Below, in pieces: positions 30,536-40,087 of a stretch of 64,000 nt of DNA. Source of the DNA: Bacteroidota bacterium (GTDB lineage: Bacteria > Bacteroidota > Rhodothermia > Rhodothermales > UBA10348). Numbering within the stretch: position 1 is the first letter of the stretch; each line of letters starts with the position of its first letter. The stretch is from the NCBI GenBank assembly GCA_027622005.1, contig JAQBZH010000008.1:1-64000 (forward strand), in the 5' to 3' direction. Made by a program: the position numbers and the translations under genes. Below the pieces are notes generated by a model that saw only the letters and a program-made list of their open reading frames with translations, made no database searches and was not told the origin of the DNA.

Positions 30536-31741
30536 TTACCTGCGCCCATTAGCAAGTTTGATCGATTCTGGAAGCGACCGGAGTTTTAGCATTGAAATAG
30601 CTCCAAACAAGCATCCGGGAAATAGGATGGTGAAAGCCCATTCGAAGCCTACATATTGGATTGCGATTGGAATGATTTGAAGGGTTATGAGTGTCACCAG
30701 AAATCCTAGGCTCGTTTGGACTTGAAGAGCGGTTCCGACATATTGGGGATCGGCCAGCTCAGTGAGGGCTGTGCTGAATTGAGCGCTATCTGCTATGACG
30801 AAAAATCCCCATATCAAACAAATAATGGTTAGCGGGATGGGGTACGGATACAGGAATCCAGCCAAAAGACAACACCCTCCCGAAGCGATTAGAGAAAGAC
30901 TCGTAATTTTAGTTCTACCTACCCTATCTGCCGAAATGCCGGCGAGAAACGAGCCCACGGCGCCGGCTGCAAATACGCCGAAACTGGCATACCGGGCGAT
31001 GTTTTCTGACTCTCCTGCCGAGTTGTAGCTGGCCGTCAGCATGATTGGGACCCAGGCCCAAACGGCATACAATTCCCACATGTGGCCAAAGTAGCCGAAG
31101 TTTACCAGTCGAGTAGGACGATGGGTTAGTCCTTTGGTAGCTTGTTTCCAGTCGAATTTTGCAGCAGCTCCTAAATGGGGGCCGGATTTAATAAAACCAA
31201 ACGCTAGGCCGGCGGCAATGAGGGACATTAGTGACGTACCGATCATTACAAAACGCCAATTGGGTAAAAGCGATATCTGGGAAGACAAGGCATTTAATAA
31301 ATGCGGAAGGCCCGACCCGAGGGTGACCGCCCCGACTAGCAAGCCGATTCCGCGCCCTCGATCTTCTTTGCACCAACTGGCTACGATTTTCATGGCTGGC
31401 GGGTAAACGCCAGCCATCGTGGCCCCGGTTAAGAACCGGAAAATCAAAGCAGACTCAGGACCACCTGAAAAAAAAGGAATAAACGCGTTGACCAACGCAC
31501 CTAGAACCGCATTATAGGCCATTATTTTAGTGGCGCTAAATCGATCCGCCCAATTAAAAACCGCGCTCGTTAGAGCGCCTACCACAAACCCGATCTGAAC
31601 GGACATGGTCATCCAGGCTTTCATCGTCGCAGAAAGATTCCATTCCAAGGCTAGTTGAGGGACAACCGCCGATGCTGAAAACCACAACGACATCGATAGC
31701 AGCACAACTATGGAAAGCAGTGTCAGGTTTTTGGCTTTCAT
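30536..31741 (-). CDS. MFS transporter
   Basis: 12 TM-like segments; MKAWMTMSVQIGFVVGALTSAVFNWADRF, GATMAGVYPPAMKIVASWCKEDRGRGIGLLVGAVTLGSGLPHL. Confidence 0.9.
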   Translation of the reverse strand: MKAKNLTLLSIVVLLSMSLWFSASAVVPQLALEWNLSATMKAWMTMSVQIGFVVGALTSAVFNWADRFSATKIMAYNAVLGALVNAFIPFFSGGPESALIFRFLTGATMAGVYPPAMKIVASWCKEDRGRGIGLLVGAVTLGSGLPHLLNALSSQISLLPNWRFVMIGTSLMSLIAAGLAFGFIKSGPHLGAAAKFDWKQATKGLTHRPTRLVNFGYFGHMWELYAVWAWVPIMLTASYNSAGESENIARYASFGVFAAGAVGSFLAGISADRVGRTKITSLSLIASGGCCLLAGFLYPYPIPLTIICLIWGFFVIADSAQFSTALTELADPQYVGTALQVQTSLGFLVTLITLQIIPIAIQYVGFEWAFTILFPGCLFGAISMLKLRSLPESIKLANGRR

Positions 31742-31854
31742 AAATACTCAACCAACTTTCAAGAATCGTTTTGGCGACAAACCATTGAAAGTAGGCTTTT
31801 TAATACTTCCAATTGGACCCATCCATCGACAGCGGCTGCAAACTTTCGTGCTAC

Positions 31855-31893
31855 GATAAAGGGCGCGGCGATTTTATCGCCGCGCCCTTTATC
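31855..31893 (-). terminator. Perfect 18-bp stem / 3-nt loop hairpin downstream of the M28 peptidase gene
   Basis: gataaagggcgcggcgat-ttt-atcgccgcgccctttatc. Confidence 0.8.
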
Positions 31894-31965
31894 ATCAAAA
31901 TCAAAATACCCTACGAATTTCAGAGTCCTACTGAAATTCACGGATTAAAGGCCTTAGACTTGAGC

Positions 31966-33651
31966 CTAGCGACCCGTAGGTCCAGCCACGTTTACCCTTG
32001 GAAGCGGTTTACGTGGAAGCAGCTCGTCTCTTTCCGATGTGTGATACACAAATGAGGCAATAATCGTTGCAGCTTGCTTCAGATCCGCTTCAATGGTGTG
32101 GTCGAACACGTCCATGTTGGAGTGATGTGTTTTCGGGCTATAAGCAATGGTGTCTTGAATAAACTGAAAGCCAGGAAGACCGATGCCGTCAAAAGACAGG
32201 TGATCCGTTCCTCCCGTTCCATTCAATGTCAGTGTAGCTGCATCCAAATCATGAAATGGGGTCAGCCATTGACGGAAAATGGGAGCAACAGCTTCGTTTC
32301 CCTGGAGATGAACCCCTCGGATCCGGCCGGAACCGTTATCCATGTTGTAATAGCCCGAAAATTTTTCATATTCAGTATGAAATACGGTCGGAGGTTGGCC
32401 ACGGCCTTCTGACTCAGCAAAATTGGCAGATACATAGGCCCGGGATCCAAGCAATCCTTGCTCTTCACCCGTCCAAAGTGCGATACGAATGGTTCGTCTT
32501 GGGCCCTTACCTTGATCGGCATACACCTTCTTCAGAATGCGAACGGCCTCCATCATGGCTGACGATCCAGCAGCATTGTCCGTTGCTCCCGTGCCGGCAT
32601 GCCAAGAATCGAAGTGGGCGCCAAGCATCACAATTTCGTCCCCAATTTCAGGATCCGTTCCTGGGATTTCGGCGATAACATTGTATTCGTCGAGATCATT
32701 GCTTGTAAATTCAACTTTGAGGTCTACACTCACTTTGACCTTAATACCTTTTTCCAACATTCGGGCGAGCCTGTTGTAATGCTCGACTGCAACGGTGAAC
32801 TGCGGGGGTGTAGGCGGAGCATCGACGGACTGAGCGCCAACTCTAGTGCCTGGAGCATCCTCAGCGCTCGTTGGAACCGCGGCGCTTGAGACAAAGATAG
32901 TTCCATAATCCCCTTTGCTGCCGGCATCCAATACAGCGATCGGCATTTCACTGAGAACCAGGTTGCGCATAGCAGCGGCTACTTGGAATGCACCGGCCGC
33001 ACCGCCTGGCCCCCGTCCACCGCCCTGTCCCCGTCCACCGCCCTGTCCGCGTCCGCCGCCTTGACCCGCGGGCTGCGGAGCAGCATTCGCCAATCTAAGT
33101 AGCGACGCGTCGGTGTGACGTTCGGCAATGGCTTCAAATGGCTCTTCAACTTCGCGGATGGCTTGAATCATAACAACCTTACCGGCCAACTTTCCGCGAT
33201 AAGCCTCTACTTCTTCTGCCGTTGAAGCGGATACCAGAACCAATTCTCCCGCAACATGGCCGTTGGTTCCGGGGGACCAAGCCTTTGGATATGCCATCAA
33301 ACTGATCATCCCAAACTCAGACGTAGCTTCTAGGTTAAAGTGCTTCAAGGTCCACCCACGGCCAAAAGGACCCCATTTGCTCTTATGCGCATTTTTGAGG
33401 CCCATATCTTCAAATGTCTTTACGGCCCAGTTAGAAGCGGCATCTAAAGCTGGCGATCCTGTAAGGCGGGGGCCGAAAACGTCCGTCATCCAGGACATAT
33501 AATTCATTACGTTGCTGTTTTCCAGCCCTTCTGCGCGAATCAAATCGACTGCTTTTTGGTCGACAGGCTCAAGCGTGGTTTGGGCAGAAACAGGAAGCAG
33601 TACTAAAGCCAATAAGATGGCTCCGATACCGACTTTGAATCGGTGGGTCAT
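31966..33651 (-). CDS. M28 family zinc peptidase
   Basis: Met at 33651 with signal; VMLGAHFDSWHAGTGATDNAAGSSAMMEAVRIL; LWTGEEQGLLGSRAYV; HHSNMDVFDH. Confidence 0.9.
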   Translation of the reverse strand: MTHRFKVGIGAILLALVLLPVSAQTTLEPVDQKAVDLIRAEGLENSNVMNYMSWMTDVFGPRLTGSPALDAASNWAVKTFEDMGLKNAHKSKWGPFGRGWTLKHFNLEATSEFGMISLMAYPKAWSPGTNGHVAGELVLVSASTAEEVEAYRGKLAGKVVMIQAIREVEEPFEAIAERHTDASLLRLANAAPQPAGQGGGRGQGGGRGQGGGRGPGGAAGAFQVAAAMRNLVLSEMPIAVLDAGSKGDYGTIFVSSAAVPTSAEDAPGTRVGAQSVDAPPTPPQFTVAVEHYNRLARMLEKGIKVKVSVDLKVEFTSNDLDEYNVIAEIPGTDPEIGDEIVMLGAHFDSWHAGTGATDNAAGSSAMMEAVRILKKVYADQGKGPRRTIRIALWTGEEQGLLGSRAYVSANFAESEGRGQPPTVFHTEYEKFSGYYNMDNGSGRIRGVHLQGNEAVAPIFRQWLTPFHDLDAATLTLNGTGGTDHLSFDGIGLPGFQFIQDTIAYSPKTHHSNMDVFDHTIEADLKQAATIIASFVYHTSERDELLPRKPLPRVNVAGPTGR

Positions 33652-33828
33652 GATAAAAATGGTTTGATTACAACAACAACATCTGGATGTTAGACGATGA
33701 GGCGGCATCTTCATTCCACGTTTGAACGGCTGATATTTAAAAGATAAACCGCGTTTAATTGCCCGACGGTGTGCTGCGCTCTGGACCTTTCGAAAATCAA
33801 TTCGGCTGATGGGATGATCAAAACGAAA

Positions 33829-33859
33829 AGTGGCGCGGCGATTTCATCGCCGCGCCACT
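33829..33859 (-). terminator. 14-bp stem / 3-nt loop hairpin downstream of the HExxH metalloprotease gene, sharing its core with 31855..31893
   Basis: agtggcgcggcgat-ttc-atcgccgcgccact. Confidence 0.8.
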
Positions 33860-33886
33860 CAAATTCACTCTTGACCCAAGCAAAGA

Positions 33887-36379
33887 CTAATCTTCGTCTG
33901 TGTCTAGGATCGCGTCGATTCTGGTTGACAATTCGCGAAGGTGCAAACGCGTCATAGAGTCCGACGTGCGGCCGGCCGCTCTGTCAATCTGTGACTTCAC
34001 ATCTTCCAACTCTCCACGAACAAGAGCTTTTATGTCGGATTGTGCCACATTTACGGACGTAAATCCAATTTCAAGCAAAAATCCGGTTGCGACGAAATTT
34101 GGCGAATTTAGAAGTGACGCCATTTGGTCTACATAACCGCGCTGAAGATTTCTGCGGTAGGAGTCGATCGCGGAGGCACTTGCCAATTCCTTAAATACGG
34201 CGCTCTGAACCCCGCTGAATAGGTCGAGCATCGTGTATCCGTTGGACCCATACCGATTCTGAATCTCCGACAAGCGAGCGAGCACTTGAATGTTCAGAAC
34301 TCTGCCAAGAGCTCCTACCTGGTAGCCTCGGATTCGATTTTCCGTTCCAACAATTTCAATTCTCTGTAGAATATCATTGCGAATGAGCCAGGTTGGGGTC
34401 GTCCAAACATAATCAGAAAGCCATTGAATGGCACGTTCCTGGCGTTCTTTGGAAACGGGTGTATAAACGACACCGGCCTGATCAGTAGTCTTATTCTGCT
34501 GATAAATGCCCCCCAGATTGGCCGCGACGTGACCGATATAACGGTTGTACTGCCCACCTACGTTGCCATAAAGTTCATTCAACTGATCGTAATCGTGCGC
34601 TTCGTCTTTGCTCCAATCGATCAATTTGTCCAAGATGCGCTGTAGGTTTAAAATTCCGAGCCGTGAAGCTTCCATTTCATCATTTGAAATGTTTTCAGTC
34701 TGAGCACGATGGTCAGAAGGAATGCTTGCTCCAAACCACATTGCAGGATCGTTTGCTCTTTCCTTTACCCATTGATTGAGAATGAGGCGCTCATCTTCCG
34801 GAGTCCGCTCTCCATCAAACCATGAGTAAGTCCACTTTCCTGCCCAATCGTCATACTCTCCAACCAATGCGCTGTATTGAGTTACGCCGTCGCCAGGCTG
34901 TGCCACGTAGTTAAACCGGGCATAATCCATGATAGAAGGTGCTACACCGTGCTTCGTCGTGAATTCTGGGTCGCGAAGCTGCGCTATGGAATAAGCATAG
35001 GAAGAACCCATGTTGTGTTGATACCCCAACGTGTGGCCCACTTCGTGTGCTGAAACGAAACGGACCAACTCCGCCATCACCTCATCATCAAACATCGCAG
35101 TTTGGGCCGATGGGTTGATGGCAGCCGTCTGAATCAAATACCAGTTGCGCAGAAGCTGCATCACGTTGTGATACCAATTGATATCGCTTTCCAAAATTTG
35201 ACCGGTTCGAGGATCATGCACGTGGGGACCCGAAGCATTTTGAATGTCGGACGCGAAATACCGTAAAACGGAATAGCGAGCGTCTTCCGGGCTAAAGTCT
35301 GGATCTTCCTCAGCGGTTGGTGCCATTTTCCCAACAATCGCATTCTTGAAGCCAGCCGCTTCAAACGTCCTATTCCAGTCGTTTACTCCTTGAATCAGAG
35401 CGGCACGCCATTTAACCGGCGTATTTTGGTCGATGTAATAAACAATTTGATCGACCGGCTCAACCAATTCTCCTCGTGCATAAGCAGCTGGGTCTTTTGG
35501 CTCAAGCTTATATCGAGTTACATAACACGTGGTCTCGGCGCGTTGTTGGGTGCCGTTGTATTCGGTGAACTGAACGCTAAACAAGCCAACTCTATCGTCG
35601 CACAAACGTGGCTTCATGGGCACAGCGGGCAATTCCACCATCGACTGGGCCATTTCAACGGTAATAGTATTCGTAGAAGAATTCGACGGAGCGGCGCCTG
35701 CTTCATACGTCAATACGTGCCGAACTTCTACGTTTTTGGGAAAACTCTTTACGGAAGAGATATACGAACGGCTTCCGTCAACCCGGCGAACTTGAAATCG
35801 TGACCTGTAAAAAGACGGCAGCCCTAAAGACGGCACATCGGAGTTATAGAGCGAAGTGACATCAACCACAATCCCCGAACTGTCTGCACTTAAGGCTTTA
35901 ATTTCAAAAGAAGCAACAATGGGCTCTAAATTTGAATTGCGCACAGCCTGATAAATCGGATCGTTTTCATCGCCACGATTTTCATACCCGACCACTTTTA
36001 GAAATAGGTTGTTGCCGTTTCTGTCCCATCGTACGACTTGAGTGTTGGCTTTTTGTCCGCCGTATCCAATATCCTCGGCTGTTTTAGCGATACGCGTAAC
36101 TAATAGAAATTCCCGTCCCAGTTGGGAATTTGGGATCTCGTAGTAGTAGGTTTGATCGTCACGATAAACCGTGAATAGGCCGTCGTCTTTGACAAATGTG
36201 TCTTTAATGACTTCGGAGAATGGCTTTGGGCCTTTCTTATCGTCCTTTTTGTCGGCAGCGGACTTTGCCGCGTCTGCCACACCGGGCTTTGTGGTTTGCA
36301 CTTCTTTTGAAGAAGTACACCCAGCCACCACTAGAAACAGGGATAGCACAGTGGCTAGGTAAGTATTGGAATTCCTCAT
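33887..36379 (-). CDS. Zinc-dependent metalloprotease (DUF4953/DUF5117-type) lipoprotein
   Basis: LVVAGCTSS lipobox; HEVGHTLGYQHNMGSSYAYS; SIMDYARFNYVAQPGDGV. Confidence 0.92.
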   Translation of the reverse strand: MRNSNTYLATVLSLFLVVAGCTSSKEVQTTKPGVADAAKSAADKKDDKKGPKPFSEVIKDTFVKDDGLFTVYRDDQTYYYEIPNSQLGREFLLVTRIAKTAEDIGYGGQKANTQVVRWDRNGNNLFLKVVGYENRGDENDPIYQAVRNSNLEPIVASFEIKALSADSSGIVVDVTSLYNSDVPSLGLPSFYRSRFQVRRVDGSRSYISSVKSFPKNVEVRHVLTYEAGAAPSNSSTNTITVEMAQSMVELPAVPMKPRLCDDRVGLFSVQFTEYNGTQQRAETTCYVTRYKLEPKDPAAYARGELVEPVDQIVYYIDQNTPVKWRAALIQGVNDWNRTFEAAGFKNAIVGKMAPTAEEDPDFSPEDARYSVLRYFASDIQNASGPHVHDPRTGQILESDINWYHNVMQLLRNWYLIQTAAINPSAQTAMFDDEVMAELVRFVSAHEVGHTLGYQHNMGSSYAYSIAQLRDPEFTTKHGVAPSIMDYARFNYVAQPGDGVTQYSALVGEYDDWAGKWTYSWFDGERTPEDERLILNQWVKERANDPAMWFGASIPSDHRAQTENISNDEMEASRLGILNLQRILDKLIDWSKDEAHDYDQLNELYGNVGGQYNRYIGHVAANLGGIYQQNKTTDQAGVVYTPVSKERQERAIQWLSDYVWTTPTWLIRNDILQRIEIVGTENRIRGYQVGALGRVLNIQVLARLSEIQNRYGSNGYTMLDLFSGVQSAVFKELASASAIDSYRRNLQRGYVDQMASLLNSPNFVATGFLLEIGFTSVNVAQSDIKALVRGELEDVKSQIDRAAGRTSDSMTRLHLRELSTRIDAILDTDED

Positions 36380-36514
36380 TTAACTCTGTATTGGATCGTT
36401 CTTGGTATGCTGGCAGGATGAGTTAAGCTGCCGAAATAGGCCGGATGGGCCATTAATCAAAGGTAGTTATGATTGCTTCGCCAATCAAATAATATGGTTT
36501 TGAAAGTTTTCAGA

Positions 36515-37786
36515 TTACTCTGACTTAATTCCCTGAATGGCTATCAACCGATCGGTTCGTGCAAATAAGTCATGGTAGTAGACAAAAGCCGTGTACAGGT
36601 TTTCCAGTTGGGGTAATCCGCTGCGCATTGCTGAGGAAAGCGCTGGATTGGTGGTTGCATAGACGTATTCGTATCGGCCCTGTTTTAAGAGGAGATCCGT
36701 TTCGTACCAATTGTCTACGGAGTTCCAGATCAAAACATGGTCCGGGTGAATCTGCCAATCGTTGAAGCTTCCAACGATGTAGACTTTTTCAGCTACTGGC
36801 AAATTGTCTGCTGGCACTAGCTTAAATATTGCCTGCACATATTCGGACGAATAATCTGGTTCTGTGACAAATCGATTGGCCGAGCGAATAACCATTTGAC
36901 CATTGAGAAAAGGTGCCAATTGAGTTCCTGCGAATCGGGCTCGATCAGGCTCAATCTCTATTCGCCAAGGGCTAGTCTGTTGATTAAACCTTTCAACTCT
37001 CCCCCCAGTACGTAGCTCAGACAAGTCTATGAAGAAATTAGAGGGCCGGGGCTGAAAGGACTCTTCAGGCCGTAAATAAAAGGTCAGATCGGGTAAAACA
37101 TCGAGCGTAGGTCTTGTCACACAACGGCTTTCGGCAATTTCGGAGTTTCTTACAAAGCACACCGAATAATCAAATGCGTTGGTGTTGGCCGTAGGTGTGC
37201 GAAATCGAACAAAAGGTTGGATGGAGCTGGCACGATTTCCGGCCATCATCACACGATCCAATTTCATATCCACCGGAGTCGATTGTTCGGTTACAAAAAA
37301 TCTTCGTTCAAACAAAGCTGCTTCTTCATTGCCTTGCTCAGAAACGCGAAGCACATAATTGCCGCTTAATTTGAAATCAATGTTGCGATTCGGAAAATTG
37401 TATTCATAGTGGATATACGGGATGATTGTGGCTCCAGAAGAGCGAAAATCCTGAATAGCATCCTGATGAAAGGCGGTCAGAAATTCGGAAGGAAATAAAT
37501 CGCGTTCCCATTTCTGATTAGCATGGTATACATAAATGGAGAGTGGCCGAGAAGGCCGTTCAACGATGTCAAATGCCAATCTGAGGGATAGTCCAGATCG
37601 TATTTCGACGATGGGAAGCGACGTCTCACTCTGCTCTGGATGTAACTGAACGGAGCGTATTTGGGGGTGATCGATAACAACGTCGACTCTCTCACTAGAA
37701 GAAACTTCAGGGACCGACGTTCCAACTTCGGACAAAGCAGAACACCCGGCAAAAAACAGCAGAAAAATCAGGAATATGATTTTCAA
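36515..37786 (-). CDS. DUF5103-like type IX secretion system plug protein (lipoprotein)
   Basis: LLFFAGCSA; RPLSIYVYHANQKWERDLFPSEFLTAFHQDAIQDFRSS...YIHYEYNFPNRNIDFKLSGNYVLRV; RYEYVYAT. Confidence 0.85.
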   Translation of the reverse strand: MKIIFLIFLLFFAGCSALSEVGTSVPEVSSSERVDVVIDHPQIRSVQLHPEQSETSLPIVEIRSGLSLRLAFDIVERPSRPLSIYVYHANQKWERDLFPSEFLTAFHQDAIQDFRSSGATIIPYIHYEYNFPNRNIDFKLSGNYVLRVSEQGNEEAALFERRFFVTEQSTPVDMKLDRVMMAGNRASSIQPFVRFRTPTANTNAFDYSVCFVRNSEIAESRCVTRPTLDVLPDLTFYLRPEESFQPRPSNFFIDLSELRTGGRVERFNQQTSPWRIEIEPDRARFAGTQLAPFLNGQMVIRSANRFVTEPDYSSEYVQAIFKLVPADNLPVAEKVYIVGSFNDWQIHPDHVLIWNSVDNWYETDLLLKQGRYEYVYATTNPALSSAMRSGLPQLENLYTAFVYYHDLFARTDRLIAIQGIKSE

Positions 37787-37809
37787 GACTACAGAATATT
37801 GTAGGACAA

Positions 37810-38742
37810 CTATAAAATATGATAGGACAGGCCTACCGATAGCACTTCTTTCAATTGCGCCTGATCGCTGACGTCTTTGTCATAGAGAACGGACCATTCA
37901 AAGTTGACTTGAAGCCACGAATTCACTTTCATGTTGACCACATTTTCCCAGATTAAATCGGGGCTTTCCGGCGTGTTAAACGCAGCAAAGAGACCTAGGG
38001 TCGATTTGATGAATACGTTTTTGAACAACTCTTTGTTAAAGTCGGTAAATGCTTCAATGCCGAGTTCATACCGTACTGATTTATCGGGGTCAACATTATA
38101 AAGGGGCCGTAATTCGGCAATGGTTACAATGGTTTCTTTTCCGGCAATACCGAATCGCTGAGATATCCAGGGCCGTGCTTGGTAGGTCATTCCAACGGAC
38201 TGTGTAATGGTAGCAGGCGCTAAAAAAGCCGAAACTTTAACAGGAGGTCTTCTCCCATCTCCAAACGGGTTTTTTTCAAAATTGAAACCTGAGGCAAACT
38301 GTGTTCTCGCCTGGATAGCGGCTGTGGGGTGCAATTTGTCTAAAAATCCGGCTCCATTATAATTGAACGTGGCTGAAAGACGGATCAAATCCTCGGCCTT
38401 ACGAAATTGTAAGGTGTCCTGCTTTACCAGACCAAACCTGAGCTTGGCGTCTAATTTTTGTTGCCATCCTCCTCGATCAACCTCCGTATTTCCGTCAATT
38501 CCCACACTAAACGCTAGCGTATTCACCCCGCCTTCGGCCCAATTCTGAAATCCGACCTGAGATCCGGCCAAACGTCCAATTACTTCGGATTTCCATAGGC
38601 CTTTTGTTGAATCAGGAGCCGTTTGGGCAAAGGAAAGCTGACTGAGCGTGGATCCCGCCACCAGCAAAACAAGTCCGATGCGAGACGTAGCTCTAACGGT
38701 CGAAAAAAGAAGCGTCCTGGTAAAAAAGTCGAAATGAATCAT
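37810..38742 (-). CDS. DUF3078-like outer membrane protein
   Basis: Signal ending SFAQ; VGFQNWAEGGVNTLAFSVGIDGNTEVDRGGWQQKLDAKLRFGLVKQ. Confidence 0.82.
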   Translation of the reverse strand: MIHFDFFTRTLLFSTVRATSRIGLVLLVAGSTLSQLSFAQTAPDSTKGLWKSEVIGRLAGSQVGFQNWAEGGVNTLAFSVGIDGNTEVDRGGWQQKLDAKLRFGLVKQDTLQFRKAEDLIRLSATFNYNGAGFLDKLHPTAAIQARTQFASGFNFEKNPFGDGRRPPVKVSAFLAPATITQSVGMTYQARPWISQRFGIAGKETIVTIAELRPLYNVDPDKSVRYELGIEAFTDFNKELFKNVFIKSTLGLFAAFNTPESPDLIWENVVNMKVNSWLQVNFEWSVLYDKDVSDQAQLKEVLSVGLSYHIL

Positions 38743-38801
38743 AATAAATAAGGGCATTGGGTGCGACTCGACAAAAATAAATGTCAAAAGTTACCGCAAA
38801 A

Positions 38802-38834
38802 AAAAAGGTCGTGCCAAAAAGACACGACCTTTTT
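38802..38834 (-). terminator. Intrinsic terminator of the Hc1-like gene
   Basis: aaaaaggtcgtg-ccaaaaaga-cacgaccttttt (12-bp stem); on the minus strand followed by a run of T. Confidence 0.85.
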
Positions 38835-38855
38835 CTAATTCCCAAAAAATCGAGA

Positions 38856-39029
38856 TTAGTCGTTTTTTTTGTTCTGAACTTCAACACGAATGTTTTGAGA
38901 CATCGTTTTCAGGTCCTGCATAGCTTTACGGACACGGGTTCCGGCAGCTTTGTTGCCTTTTTCATAAAATTTGCTAAAGTCATCTTCTAATCCGTCCACG
39001 AAGCCTTTTAGGTCGGCGAATTTACTCAT
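38856..39029 (-). CDS. Histone H1-like (Hc1 family) small protein, 57 aa
   Basis: Not in the ORF track (below its length cut-off). Manual translation MSKFADLKGFVDGLEDDFSKFYEKGNKAAGTRVRKAMQDLKTMSQNIRVEVQNKKND*; RBS-like gaggaa upstream; terminator downstream. Confidence 0.88.
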   Translation of the reverse strand: MSKFADLKGFVDGLEDDFSKFYEKGNKAAGTRVRKAMQDLKTMSQNIRVEVQNKKND

Positions 39030-39272
39030 TTGGATTCCTCTATATAATAGATGTGTTCTGTAACCGAGGCGTGTTGAAGTTCACCTCGTACTAATCAGGC
39101 TCAAACTAAGCTCTGTTTGCTCTGCTGTCAAGAAATAATCCTTGTTTTGAAGCGTTTTTGGGCATTTTGTTTGTAATAATCCCAAATTTCACCCAACCTC
39201 GAGCCCTTTTTACGGCACCTAAAACGTGGAAAGTTCAGTACTTCGAACCAAAAACCTGGTAGCGATTAAAGT

Positions 39273-39968
39273 TTATGAATCGCGCGGCAATGAAGGCCCT
39301 GAAATAGACCAAATTGAAAGATCTGAACGGTTCTCGATCAATTTTGAGACCCAGTTATTCTTTATAAGGCCGCTTAATTGTTCACCTCCGTCTTCCGATT
39401 CCAATACGCCAAACTTACCTGTAACTCGTTGGGAGAGAATCGAAATGGACACCTTCTCCGACATGTTTTTTACCATGGCAGAGGCCATCGTAACGGGATG
39501 AACATCGCGCAGTATACCGCTTTCCGCTCGGCAGACGGACATCACGATTGGAACGACCATTGGAGCTTGCCAAAGACCCAAACTTATAGCTTTTTTGGCC
39601 ATAATCTCGCCGTCGACAGACCGAAAAAGGCCCCTTTCAAAGCCCAACATTCCTACCGCAGCGACTCCTTCGTCTGTCAGCCGAGTTACGATGGTTTTTT
39701 TCTCTTCTCGAACCAATTTTTCCACATCTTCGGAGATTTCTCTAGTAATTAGGAGTTCATCGCGCTCAAATCTTCCGGTATCGAGTCCGTTTTGAAGAAG
39801 CAGTCGTTCGATTTTTTCGTCACAACCAACGATCAAACACATCCTTCGACCATCTCGATGAGCTTTCGCAACGCTTCTGGACAACGCATCCCAGAACATC
39901 AAATCCTCTTGAGGACGATAGTCTACGAGTAGAATTTCAACCCTGTCTGAAGACGATTTCATAAACAA
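39273..39968 (-). CDS. Hypothetical protein, weak acetylglutamate kinase-like (amino acid kinase) features
   Basis: LTDEGVAAVGMLGFERGLFRS...APMVVPIVMSV...ILRDVHPVTMASAMVKNMSEKVSISIL resembles the layout of the C-terminal half of ArgB-type kinases. Confidence 0.55.
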   Translation of the reverse strand: MFMKSSSDRVEILLVDYRPQEDLMFWDALSRSVAKAHRDGRRMCLIVGCDEKIERLLLQNGLDTGRFERDELLITREISEDVEKLVREEKKTIVTRLTDEGVAAVGMLGFERGLFRSVDGEIMAKKAISLGLWQAPMVVPIVMSVCRAESGILRDVHPVTMASAMVKNMSEKVSISILSQRVTGKFGVLESEDGGEQLSGLIKNNWVSKLIENRSDLSIWSISGPSLPRDS

Positions 39969-40087
39969 TCAGTTACTAACATGCGTTGATTCCGGAGACG
40001 AGGAAGACGTTATTACAACCCTGCCTTTCTACCGTTTGAATAGGCCAATTTCACGTCCAAGTACGCTTTAACGCCCCGATAGATCTT

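Noticed and set aside
31759-32055. Overlapping ORFs 31759..31941 (-) and 31813..32055 (+), both containing KGRGDxIAAPFI
   Set aside because: Both derive from reading the same perfect palindrome on each strand; explained by the hairpin, not by coding.
35390-35803. 137-aa + strand ORF antisense to the metalloprotease gene
   Set aside because: No recognisable domain; wholly inside a strongly supported CDS on the other strand; typical shadow ORF.
39226-39752. + strand ORFs 39226..39501 and 39378..39752
   Set aside because: Antisense to the NAGK-like ORF, no motifs; the minus-strand ORF has the better protein-like features.
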